DNA from: Saprospiraceae bacterium
GTDB taxonomy: Bacteria > Bacteroidota > Bacteroidia > Chitinophagales > Saprospiraceae
DNA: 7,371 bases
Direction: 5' to 3'
NCBI GenBank assembly: GCA_020528935.1
Contig: JAJDFU010000139.1
Span: forward strand, 1 to 7,371
Shown here: piece by piece, positions 1 through 6,277 of the stretch
Layout: each line of letters opens with the position of its first letter
How positions within the stretch are numbered: the stretch's first letter is position 1
The notes under the pieces: generated by a model
What the model saw: the letters and a program-made list of their open reading frames with translations, nothing else
What the model was told of the DNA's origin: nothing
The model's database searches: none
Made by a program: the position numbers and the translations under genes

Positions 1-372
1 CGGCGTCAGATTGGGTTAAGGGTCTGGTACGGCTGGGCGTACGGCCCCGGGGGCCGGGCCCTGGAAGGGAAAGTTGCGTTCAATGCCTTCACTTCGGGCG
101 GGGCCCGGCGGGTCTATTGCCGGGAAGGCCACAACCGATACACGATATCCGAATTTTTGCGGCCTTTCGAGCAGACGGCCTGTCTGTGTCATATGGACTA
201 TTGGCCGCCCTTTGCCGTACAGGGTACGCACCGCCTTTCGGATGAACAGCTGCGGGAGCAGGCCTTTGCCTATCGCTTGTTGTTGGAACAACTTTTAGAG
301 GGCGAGGTGAACCCGGCCGAACTTCACACTTACGATTTCCTAAACGACTGGATGCAACAAAAAGAAGCCTGA
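1..372 (+). CDS. kefG: KefG/KefF-type NAD(P)H:quinone oxidoreductase, ancillary protein of a Kef antiporter (C-terminal part, 5' end outside window)
   Basis: The reading frame is open from the left edge, giving the last 123 residues of a protein that starts outside the window; the internal TTG at 157 is not the start. Visible matches to the flavodoxin-like KefF/KefG family, in order: GWAYGPGG at visible residues 11-18 (E. coli KefF has GWAYGHGG), LEGK at 21-24, a TSGG turn, then NRYTISEFLRPFEQTACLC followed by M-x-Y-W-PPF and GTHRLSDE, and a helical tail. In E. coli these soluble flavoproteins bind the cytoplasmic face of KefB/KefC, are needed for full K+ efflux activity and reduce quinones. 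The stop codon lies 1 nt before the antiporter start, so the two are surely one operon, which supports the call. The first ~8 residues fit the family poorly (the expected W-x-D-x-V is absent), which may reflect divergence or a frame change near the edge. KefG and KefF cannot be separated from this fragment. Confidence 0.85.
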   Translation, partial: RRQIGLRVWYGWAYGPGGRALEGKVAFNAFTSGGARRVYCREGHNRYTISEFLRPFEQTACLCHMDYWPPFAVQGTHRLSDEQLREQAFAYRLLLEQLLEGEVNPAELHTYDFLNDWMQQKEA

Positions 373-373
373 C

Positions 374-2266
374 ATGGAAGGAGATATACTCACCGGGGCC
401 GTCGTCTATCTGGCAGCAGCTGTACTCTGCGTTCCCGTGGCCAAACGCCTGGGCCTCAGCTCCGTACTCGGCTACCTCATTGCAGGCATGATCATTGGTC
501 CGTTCGCCCTGGGCTTCGTAGGCCGGGCAGAGGGAGCCGAGGTCATGCATGTGGCGGAGTTCGGGGTAGTCATGATGTTGTTCCTCATCGGACTGGAACT
601 GGAGCCGGAAAAGTTCTGGCGCATGCGAAAGATGGTGTTCGGCCTCGGCTTGTCGCAGGTGCTCATCACGGCCGCCATTTTATTCGGAATGGCTCTCCTC
701 TGGGGCTTGGGCTGGCGAGGCGGTCTGGCCGTGGGCCTGGCCTTTGCACTGTCTTCCACGGCCATTGTGCTGCAAACTCTCAAGGAGAAGAATCAGCTCA
801 ACACCTCGGCCGGACAGAGTTCTTTTGCTGTGCTGCTGTTTCAGGATATCGCTGTGATCCCCATCCTGGCGCTGCTGCCGCTGCTGGCTGTGGAAGCGGC
901 TACGCACGATGGGGGAGGGGGGCACGGAGGCGAAAGCCTGCTGAGCGGACTGCCCGGCTGGCTGCAGACCCTGGCCGTGCTGGGATCCGTAGGGGTGATC
1001 ATCTTGGCCGGTCGATACCTCATGGGGCCGTTCCTGCGGCTGATTGCCAAAACCCGCCTGCGGGAGATCTTTACCGCTTCGGCTCTGCTTATTGTGGTCG
1101 CCATTGCCTACCTCATGCAACAGGTAGGCCTCAGCCCGGCCCTGGGCACTTTTCTGGGTGGGGTAGTACTGGCCAATAGTCCGTACCGGCACGAACTCGA
1201 AAGCGACCTGGATCCCTTCAAAGGGCTGCTGCTCGGTTTGTTCTTCATCGCCGTAGGTGCCTCCATCAACTTTGAGCTTATCCTGGGCAAGCCGGTCACC
1301 ATACTTGCTATTGTACTTGCGGTCATGGTGGTTAAGGGTCTGATCCTCTTTATTTTAGGCCGGGTCTTTAAACTGAGCCTGGACCAAAACCTGCTCTTTA
1401 CCCTGGGCCTGGCACAGGTCGGAGAGTTCGGCTTTGTGCTGTTTACATTCATCGAGGATCTTCATATCCTTCCGGCCGATGAAGTGGGCACAGCCATGGC
1501 TGTCATCGCCATTAGCATGACCCTCACGCCATTGTTGATGCTGGTCAACGAGCACTTCATACAGCCGTACTTCGGCACCACGGAAGAAGCCCAACGGCCG
1601 GCAGACACCGTGGAAGACCAACATCCCGTGATCATAGCCGGCTTTGCACATTTCGGCAGCACGGTAGGGCGGTTTCTGCGTGCCAATGGAGTAGAGGCCA
1701 CCATTTTGGACAACGACTCCGACCGGGTAGACCTGTTGCGCAGTCTGGGCTTTAAGGTGTACTACGGCGATGCCACCCGCGTAGATCTGTTGCGCTCCGC
1801 CGGCGCCGAAAATGCCAGGATCCTGGTATCGGCCATCGATGAGCCCAGCGTGACCCAGGAATTGGTAGAGAACGTTCAAAAGCATTTTCCGCATCTGCAG
1901 CTCATGGTGCGGGCAAAGAACCGGTATGAAGCCTATGACTTACTCGATATGGGCCTGGATGATGTGTATCGCGAATCGCTGGACACCTCCGTGCGGCTGG
2001 GCGTAGATGTGCTTCGCAAACTGGGCCATCGCACCTACAGCGCCACGCGCCTGGGACAGAATTTCCTGAAATACGACGAGGCGGCCCTGCGGCAGCTGGC
2101 GCCGGAACGCCACGATTACGAGAACTACATACAGCAGGCCCGGCAAAGCATTGCATACCAGGAGCAGCTGCTGCAGTGCGATATGGATCGCATGCCGGAT
2201 CCGAGCAGCGATCACGCCTGGGACAGCGAGCCCATGCGGGCAGCTGTGGAATCCGGCGAGGATTGA
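374..2266 (+). CDS. kefB: KefB/KefC-type cation:proton antiporter (CPA2) with C-terminal RCK/TrkA-N domain
   Basis: This 630-residue inner-membrane protein is close to the usual length of E. coli KefC (about 620) and is predicted to exchange K+ for H+ as an electrophile/acid-stress response. Residues ~5-385 form a many-helix Na+/H+ exchanger domain, starting with GLSSVLGYLIAGMIIGP. It keeps the FQD motif (156-158) whose Asp is the ion-site residue of the family, and the regulatory loop HELESDLDPFKG (273-284), nearly identical to HALESDIEPFKG of KefC. A Gly/His-rich loop (about 178-187) is variable. Residues ~417-540 form a Rossmann RCK domain: VIIAGFAHFG, the beta-2 acidic end ILDND (D446), YYGDATRVDLLRSAGA, HFPHLQLMVRAK and YRES (R533). 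Oddities: the KefC GFGRFG motif is GFAHFG here (A425, H426), and the aligned glutathione-contacting Asn is D568. The start is an ATG 1 nt after the kefG stop, with no clear Shine-Dalgarno. The family call is firm; B versus C is not decidable. Confidence 0.95.
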   Translation: MEGDILTGAVVYLAAAVLCVPVAKRLGLSSVLGYLIAGMIIGPFALGFVGRAEGAEVMHVAEFGVVMMLFLIGLELEPEKFWRMRKMVFGLGLSQVLITAAILFGMALLWGLGWRGGLAVGLAFALSSTAIVLQTLKEKNQLNTSAGQSSFAVLLFQDIAVIPILALLPLLAVEAATHDGGGGHGGESLLSGLPGWLQTLAVLGSVGVIILAGRYLMGPFLRLIAKTRLREIFTASALLIVVAIAYLMQQVGLSPALGTFLGGVVLANSPYRHELESDLDPFKGLLLGLFFIAVGASINFELILGKPVTILAIVLAVMVVKGLILFILGRVFKLSLDQNLLFTLGLAQVGEFGFVLFTFIEDLHILPADEVGTAMAVIAISMTLTPLLMLVNEHFIQPYFGTTEEAQRPADTVEDQHPVIIAGFAHFGSTVGRFLRANGVEATILDNDSDRVDLLRSLGFKVYYGDATRVDLLRSAGAENARILVSAIDEPSVTQELVENVQKHFPHLQLMVRAKNRYEAYDLLDMGLDDVYRESLDTSVRLGVDVLRKLGHRTYSATRLGQNFLKYDEAALRQLAPERHDYENYIQQARQSIAYQEQLLQCDMDRMPDPSSDHAWDSEPMRAAVESGED

Positions 2267-2360
2267 TCCGAAGCAGGCAAACTCCACCGTGCGACCTCCC
2301 CGCTTTTTTCCTAGAATTTATATTATGTTAAATAAAGGTTTCCGCTTCATCCCCTTCTTC

Positions 2361-2388
2361 TTGCGAATCCCGATTAAAACCTATTTTG
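2361..2388 (+). promoter_or_regulatory. Putative Bacteroidota-type promoter for the SAM synthetase-methyltransferase operon
   Basis: TTG at 2361-2363, an 18-nt spacer, then TATTTTG at 2382-2388. This is close to the Bacteroidota sigma consensus (TTTG near -33, TAnnTTTG near -7), with one T fewer in the -7 box. It lies in the 171-nt gap after the antiporter gene and would place transcription start near 2394, giving a leader of about 44 nt. A match by eye only. Confidence 0.45.
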
Positions 2389-2392
2389 AGTC

Positions 2393-2425
2393 CTTGGAAA
2401 CAGCGAGCTGGTCGCCAGCTCCAAG
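2393..2425 (+). promoter_or_regulatory. Stem-loop in the predicted 5' leader of the SAM synthetase gene
   Basis: A perfect 7-bp inverted repeat, GAGCTGG (2405-2411) and CCAGCTC (2415-2421), encloses a TCG loop. An outer CTTGG (2393-2397) can pair with CCAAG (2421-2425), sharing one base with the inner stem and leaving a bulge of about 7 nt on the 5' side. The structure ends 12 nt before the ATG, and its start coincides with the predicted transcription start. It could stabilise the mRNA or modulate translation. I do not recognise any known SAM riboswitch class in it. No T-run follows, so it is not a typical terminator. Confidence 0.5.
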
Positions 2426-2437
2426 CATTGTATATCT

Positions 2438-3589
2438 ATGCCTGCGATTTGGATTGAGGCAGCACAGGAAGCCCTGCCTATCGGTATAGCCGAAAAAAAA
2501 GGCCTCGGCCATCCGGATACCATTTGCGACGAGATTACCGAACGCATCTCCGTGGAACTGAGCAAGTACTACCTGCGCGAATTCGGCGCCATACAACACC
2601 ACAACGTGGACAAGGCGCTTTTGATCGGAGGGGTATCCGAGCCCGCCTATGGCGGAGGCAAGATCGTGAAGCCCATGTCGCTGATCGTCGCCGGCCGGGC
2701 CACTACCCTGGTGCGCGGCAAGCCCATTCCCGTGGAGGACATTGCGGTGGAGACTGCCCGGGAATGGCTGCGCCGGCATCTCCCCCATCTCGATGTGGAA
2801 AAGCATGTCCAGATTTCAGCACAGATCCGTTCGGGAAGCCCGGATCTGGTGGAACTGTTCCATCGGTTTGGCCAGGGCGAAACCCCACTGGCCAATGACA
2901 CCTCTTACGGTGCGGGCTATTACCCCAACACGCCTATGGAACATGCGATCCTGCGGGCCGACCGACTATTGAGGGAGGAAGCCACCCGTCGGGAGTTTCC
3001 GTTCATCGGCCAGGACACCAAAGTGATGGGTGTCGCAGAAGCCGGAAACATGCAATTTACGGTTGCCATAGCCATTATTGACCGGTACATCACCGATGTG
3101 GCGGATTATGCGGAAAAGATCTCGCGGGTGAAACGCCATATTTCTTCTGCTCTGGGACTGCCCGTTTCCGCTGTGGCGATCAATACGGCCGACGACATCG
3201 AGCGAGCGAGCATCTATCTTACCGTGACGGGCACCAGTGCCGAAAGCGGCGACGACGGCCAGGTGGGCCGGGGAAACCGGATCAACGGCCTGATCACCCC
3301 CTACCACCCCATGAGCCTGGAAGCGGCTTCCGGGAAAAATCCGGTGAGCCACGTGGGAAAGATCTACAACTATTTTGCGATGGACCTGAGCCGCAGCCTG
3401 GTAGAGCAACAATTCACCGATTCGGCGGAGGTCTTCCTCGTCTCCCAGATCGGGCATCCGATCGATGCGCCCCAACTGCTGCATCTGAAGCTGGGAACGC
3501 TGATGGAAAGTAAAAACCGCATTCGGGAATACGCCCGGGAGAAACTTCGCGAGCTTCCCGGTTTCTGGAAGCGGATCGTACAAGTCTAG
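2438..3589 (+). CDS. mat: Archaeal-type S-adenosylmethionine synthetase (methionine adenosyltransferase, EC 2.5.1.6)
   Basis: Predicted to make S-adenosylmethionine from methionine and ATP in the cytosol, releasing phosphate and diphosphate. The 383-residue protein matches the archaeal MAT family (PF01941), not ordinary bacterial MetK. It has EKKGLGHPDTICD (19-31), HHNVDKALLIGG (54-65), AGRAT (85-89), DTSYGAGY (154-161), GQDTKVMG (191-198), TGTSAESGDDGQVGRGNR (264-281) and EAASGKNPVSHVGKIYN (295-311), then SQIGHPID. All the glycine-rich and acidic/lysine motifs of the family appear intact, so it should be active. It is slightly shorter than typical archaeal members (~400), mainly at the N-terminus. 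The ATG at 2438 follows an AT-rich stretch without a Shine-Dalgarno. A CheR-like methyltransferase starts 4 nt after its stop, so the product may feed that enzyme directly. The family is mainly archaeal and sparse in bacteria, which suggests ancient transfer. Base composition looks like that of its neighbours, so the transfer is not recent. Confidence 0.95.
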   Translation: MPAIWIEAAQEALPIGIAEKKGLGHPDTICDEITERISVELSKYYLREFGAIQHHNVDKALLIGGVSEPAYGGGKIVKPMSLIVAGRATTLVRGKPIPVEDIAVETAREWLRRHLPHLDVEKHVQISAQIRSGSPDLVELFHRFGQGETPLANDTSYGAGYYPNTPMEHAILRADRLLREEATRREFPFIGQDTKVMGVAEAGNMQFTVAIAIIDRYITDVADYAEKISRVKRHISSALGLPVSAVAINTADDIERASIYLTVTGTSAESGDDGQVGRGNRINGLITPYHPMSLEAASGKNPVSHVGKIYNYFAMDLSRSLVEQQFTDSAEVFLVSQIGHPIDAPQLLHLKLGTLMESKNRIREYAREKLRELPGFWKRIVQV

Positions 3590-3593
3590 AACA

Positions 3594-4406
3594 ATGCTAT
3601 CCGATTCGGACTGCGTGGCTTTTTTGCAGTGGGCGCTTCCCCGCCTGCGCATGCGATGGCCGGGCTTTCGCAAGGTTCGCCAGCAGGTATGCAAACGCAT
3701 CCGCCGGCGCATTGGCGCGCTGGAGCTATCCGGTATCCCGGCCTACCGGCAATGGCTCGAAGATCATCCCGACGAGTGGGAAGTACTGGACGGGATGTGC
3801 CGGATCACCATTTCCCGCTTCTATCGCGACCGGGGCGTGTTCGATGCGCTGGCTGCGGACATCCTTCCCGGGCTGGCCCGGCGGGCAAAGGCCGAAGGGC
3901 GAACCCTTCGGGCCTGGTCGGCCGGTTGTGCCTCCGGTGAGGAGCCCTACACCCTTTCCCTGATCTGGCATTTCCTTTTGAAAGCGGAATTCCCGAAACT
4001 CGATTTCTCCATCATCGCCACGGATGCCGACGAGCATATGCTGGCCCGCGCACGTACGGGCTGCTATCCGCGGGGCGCCCTGAAGGAGCTTCCGGAACCA
4101 TGGCGACAACAGGCCTTTTACCGGGAAGCAGAGGCATTTTGCATCAAGCCCTCCTTTAAGGCAAGCATTTCCTGGATAGAGCAGGATATCCGCCGGGATC
4201 AGCCGGCAGGCCGCTTCGACCTCGTACTGTGCCGAAATTTGGTGGCTACCTACTTTGATGCAGACTTGCAGCGATCGGTTTTTACAAGAATAAAAGGGGC
4301 TCTGAGAGCTGGAGGTGTGCTGGTGCTGGGCTGCCACGAGCAGCTGCCGGAAGGCATTCCGGGATGGATACCGAAGACGGAACAGCTATATGAGGCTTCA
4401 GGCTGA
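3594..4406 (+). CDS. CheR-like SAM-dependent methyltransferase (likely protein carboxyl methyltransferase, target unknown)
   Basis: This 270-residue protein has the two-part CheR layout. An Arg/Lys-rich N-terminal helical region (18-41, including KRIRRRIG) ends in ITISRFYRD (71-79), the counterpart of the CheR T-x-FFRE segment. The catalytic Rossmann domain follows, with the SAM-binding loop WSAGCASGEEPYTL (108-121), ATDAD (142-146), FDLVLCRNLVATYFD (208-222) and the late GGVLVLG strand (240-246). CheR enzymes methylate glutamates on chemoreceptors, but no receptor, CheB, CheW or CheA gene is in the window. The TISRFYRD and CRNLVATYF wording differs from the classical NxTxFFR and CRNVMIYF. 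It is therefore better seen as a CheR paralogue with an unknown substrate. It starts 4 nt after the SAM synthetase stop, so the two are probably co-transcribed and translationally coupled. The ORF ends convergently with a short-chain dehydrogenase gene. The fold assignment is sure; the substrate is not. Confidence 0.9.
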   Translation: MLSDSDCVAFLQWALPRLRMRWPGFRKVRQQVCKRIRRRIGALELSGIPAYRQWLEDHPDEWEVLDGMCRITISRFYRDRGVFDALAADILPGLARRAKAEGRTLRAWSAGCASGEEPYTLSLIWHFLLKAEFPKLDFSIIATDADEHMLARARTGCYPRGALKELPEPWRQQAFYREAEAFCIKPSFKASISWIEQDIRRDQPAGRFDLVLCRNLVATYFDADLQRSVFTRIKGALRAGGVLVLGCHEQLPEGIPGWIPKTEQLYEASG

Positions 4407-4414
4407 ACAGCCTG
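4399..4414. terminator. Perfect hairpin between convergent genes, possible bidirectional terminator
   Basis: CAGGCT (4399-4404), a GAAC loop and AGCCTG (4409-4414) form a perfect 6-bp stem. It overlaps the methyltransferase stop codon and lies within 20 nt of the stop of the convergent dehydrogenase gene. There is no T-run on either strand, so a classical intrinsic terminator is not proved; the position is the main argument. Confidence 0.35.
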
Positions 4415-4433
4415 TGCTCGCGACCTTGGGGTG

Positions 4434-5147
4434 TTATTGCCGGTGAAACGGCCTTAGGATGATCTCGCTCATCATCACCTTGTCGGGATAGGCGATGGCC
4501 TGGTGAATAGCCTGTGCCACTACGGCGGGATCCAGGCCGTTGCCCAGGTTTTCCCTGAAGTGGGCGCGCAGTTCGGGATTGCTGATGTTTTCGGGGAAGG
4601 GGGTGTTTACGGCACCGGGGGAGATGGGGGTCACGCGCACTTTTCCGCGCAGGTCCTGCCTTATCCCCCCCAGACGAGAGGAGAATGCGTGTTTGGTCGC
4701 CGCGTACACGGCGCCGTTGGGATAAACGTGATGCCCGGCCACACTGGCGAGGTTGATGATGTGACCGTCCTGTTGTTGGAGCATATGGGGCAGCACGGCG
4801 TGGATAGCGTACAGCACTCCTTTGATGTTGACGTCGATCATGCGGTCCCATTCATCGGGCTTGCCGTCCTGAATGGGGTCAAAGGTACCCAGGCCGGCAT
4901 TGTTGACCAGCACCCCTACCCCACCGAATCGTTTTACGGTGGCCTCCACCAATCGTTTGACCTCTTCGAGCCGGCTCACATCTGCGGGTTGGAGGAGGGT
5001 CTGATCCGGATACTGATCGGCCAGCTCCCGCAGGGAGTCCGTACGGCGGGCAGCCAGGGCACAGCGGTAGCCGGCCTTCAGCAATACTTCGGCCGCACTC
5101 CGGCCGATGCCTTTACTCGCGCCGGTGATGATGATCGTTTTGGACAC
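4434..5147 (-). CDS. Classical short-chain dehydrogenase/reductase (SDR), COG4221/YdfG-like, probably NADP(H)-dependent
   Basis: A cytosolic oxidoreductase of 237 residues, the normal length for a classical SDR. It has the cofactor motif TGASKGIG (8-15), basic residues R34-R35 at the end of beta-2 that favour NADP(H), D56 in ADV, NNAG (82-85) and the complete catalytic tetrad N107, S135, Y148 and K152. SPGAV (176-180) follows the active site. The C-terminus, MMSEIILRPFHRQ, resembles the V-x-E-I-x-I-R-P ending of the YdfG-like group, which reduces 3-hydroxy/3-oxo acids and other small carbonyls. The substrate cannot be read from sequence. The start codon is GTG (5147-5145), chosen because TGASKGIG then falls at the usual distance and the only upstream space is 12 nt to the desaturase stop. 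That spacing implies co-transcription with the desaturase and hints at a lipid or acyl-chain role, which is an inference. Confidence 0.93.
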   Translation of the reverse strand: MSKTIIITGASKGIGRSAAEVLLKAGYRCALAARRTDSLRELADQYPDQTLLQPADVSRLEEVKRLVEATVKRFGGVGVLVNNAGLGTFDPIQDGKPDEWDRMIDVNIKGVLYAIHAVLPHMLQQQDGHIINLASVAGHHVYPNGAVYAATKHAFSSRLGGIRQDLRGKVRVTPISPGAVNTPFPENISNPELRAHFRENLGNGLDPAVVAQAIHQAIAYPDKVMMSEIILRPFHRQ

Positions 5148-5159
5148 TGGATTCTTTTT

Positions 5160-6140
5160 TTAGGCTTCTGCTGTTCGGCCACCGGCGGCCAGGCGAATGA
5201 TTTCCGGATAGCCGCCCCGGGCCAGCAGCCCGCCCTGTTCATAAAAGCCGCGTGCTTTGAGCAGCTTGTGCATCTTCGGCAGGTTGTAGGGCGGAACACT
5301 CATCAGCATGTGATGCTCCACGTGGTAGTTGACGTGATGCGGCGCAAAGAGCATGCGCTCCAGCCAGTTGGCGTTCGTCGTGCGGGTGTTGCGGAGCGGA
5401 TCGGTGGTATCCTCCACTACGGAATGCTCGGCGATGGACCGCACGCGCAGGCTCACCTGAAAGGTGGTGAGATAGGCCCCGAGCCAGAGCAGGTACAGCC
5501 AGGGCGCAGCGGCCAGCCAAAGTATGCCGAATAGAATGCCATTGGCAGCCAGCGGGCCGCTGAGGTTGTTCCAGGCATTGCGCAGGAGGGCTCCCCCACC
5601 CTTCGGCCGGGTCCAGCGCACGCGGTTACCCAGATTGTATTCCAGGAAGCCCAGGTGCATGGCCATCAGGCCAATGAAGGCCTTGATGCCGGTGATGCCG
5701 AAGAGATCGCGGGCAAATTTGCGCAGCATACTCTTCCGGCTGGTGGGATAGCCGCGGGTGAGCAGCAGGTCGGGATCGTCGGGCAGGCCCGTATTGACGT
5801 GGTGTTCCAGATGGTAAGGCCGGTAGCGATCCAGGCTGTTAAAAATGGGGTATGCCCCAAGCCAGCGGCCGGCGATATTGTTGGCTGGCTTACTTCTGAA
5901 CAAGGCAAAATGCGAGGCGTCGTGCATGATGATGGCACAGGCCAGTTGCTTGCCGCCCAGGATCCACAGGGCAATAAGGACAGTGAACACGTTCGGCCAA
6001 AGGCCGGCCAGTGCAAAGGCCAGTGCGATCCAGCCCCAGGTGTGTACCAGTTCCAGGACGGCCTTGTAGTCGCTCTTTTCCATAAGCGCCTGTCGCTCTT
6101 CGCGGGTGAGCCATGGATTGGCTTTGACTTGTTGTTGCAT
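5160..6140 (-). CDS. Membrane fatty acid desaturase family protein (three-histidine-box di-iron enzyme)
   Basis: A 326-residue integral membrane protein of the fatty acid desaturase/hydroxylase superfamily (PF00487). The di-iron ligands are complete: HDASH (73-77), HLEHH (110-114) and HVEHH (273-277), plus the extra conserved AEHS (237-240) and the run PHHVNYHVEHH. Hydrophobic stretches at ~35-62, ~150-170 and ~200-228 are the likely membrane segments. The RSIAEHS, NTRTT and NYHVEHH spacing resembles the subgroup that includes rhizopine-oxygenase (MocD)-like proteins more than classical acyl-CoA delta-9 desaturases. The true substrate could be a membrane acyl chain, a sphingolipid or another lipid. 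It uses O2 and reductant from a ferredoxin or cytochrome not encoded here. The ATG at 6140 gives a normal N-terminus; Shine-Dalgarno is weak. It heads a two-gene transcript with the SDR, preceded by a promoter-like sequence and a small palindrome. Confidence 0.93.
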   Translation of the reverse strand: MQQQVKANPWLTREERQALMEKSDYKAVLELVHTWGWIALAFALAGLWPNVFTVLIALWILGGKQLACAIIMHDASHFALFRSKPANNIAGRWLGAYPIFNSLDRYRPYHLEHHVNTGLPDDPDLLLTRGYPTSRKSMLRKFARDLFGITGIKAFIGLMAMHLGFLEYNLGNRVRWTRPKGGGALLRNAWNNLSGPLAANGILFGILWLAAAPWLYLLWLGAYLTTFQVSLRVRSIAEHSVVEDTTDPLRNTRTTNANWLERMLFAPHHVNYHVEHHMLMSVPPYNLPKMHKLLKARGFYEQGGLLARGGYPEIIRLAAGGRTAEA

Positions 6141-6163
6141 ATTCTGCGGATTCCTAATGCCTG

Positions 6164-6189
6164 GCTTCAGCGGCTAAGTGTGCTGAGGC
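6164..6189 (-). other. Imperfect stem-loop in the predicted desaturase mRNA leader
   Basis: On the minus strand GCCTCAGC (6189-6182) can pair with GCTGAAGC (6171-6164) over a 10-nt loop, with seven pairs out of eight and one C-A mismatch. It would lie at the 5' end of the leader if transcription starts near 6193. Chance occurrence is quite possible. Confidence 0.25.
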
Positions 6190-6199
6190 GAAGTGGAAC

Positions 6200-6231
6200 C
6201 AAAAGATAGGCCTTTTAGCGAATTTTCGCAA
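6200..6231 (-). promoter_or_regulatory. Putative Bacteroidota-type promoter of the desaturase-SDR operon, with palindrome in the spacer
   Basis: Read on the minus strand: TTG (6231-6229), a 20-nt spacer, then TATCTTTTG (6208-6200), close to TAnnTTTG with one extra T. Transcription would begin near 6193, about 52 nt before the ATG. The spacer holds a perfect inverted repeat, GCGAA-TT-TTCGC (6218-6229), between the -7 and -33 elements and touching the latter. A repressor could occlude the polymerase there. Confidence 0.45.
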
Positions 6232-6277
6232 GGAGGGTTCCGGATCGGCTGCTGAAGCGTTCCATCCTCCTGGCCCT

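Noticed and set aside
157..372. TTG at 157 as the start of a 71-residue gene
   Set aside because: The frame is open to position 1, and the upstream residues (GWAYGPGG, LEGK) match the same KefF/KefG family, so the gene is cut by the window edge.
2303..2309. T-run after the antiporter gene as an intrinsic terminator
   Set aside because: No stable GC-rich hairpin precedes it.
2151..2489. + strand open frame crossing the gap between the antiporter and SAM synthetase genes
   Set aside because: It overlaps the ends of two certain genes in another frame, has no recognisable domain, and runs through the predicted promoter and stem-loop.
4503..5534. Long open frame (343 codons) on the + strand
   Set aside because: It lies antisense to the SDR and desaturase genes, spans the boundary between them, and its translation shows no family motif. 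Both minus-strand proteins have full catalytic motifs.
6231..6271. AGGAGG...CCTCCT inverted repeat after pdhB as a terminator
   Set aside because: The stem is 6 bp with a loop of nearly 30 nt and no T-run follows on the minus strand; it is not convincing.
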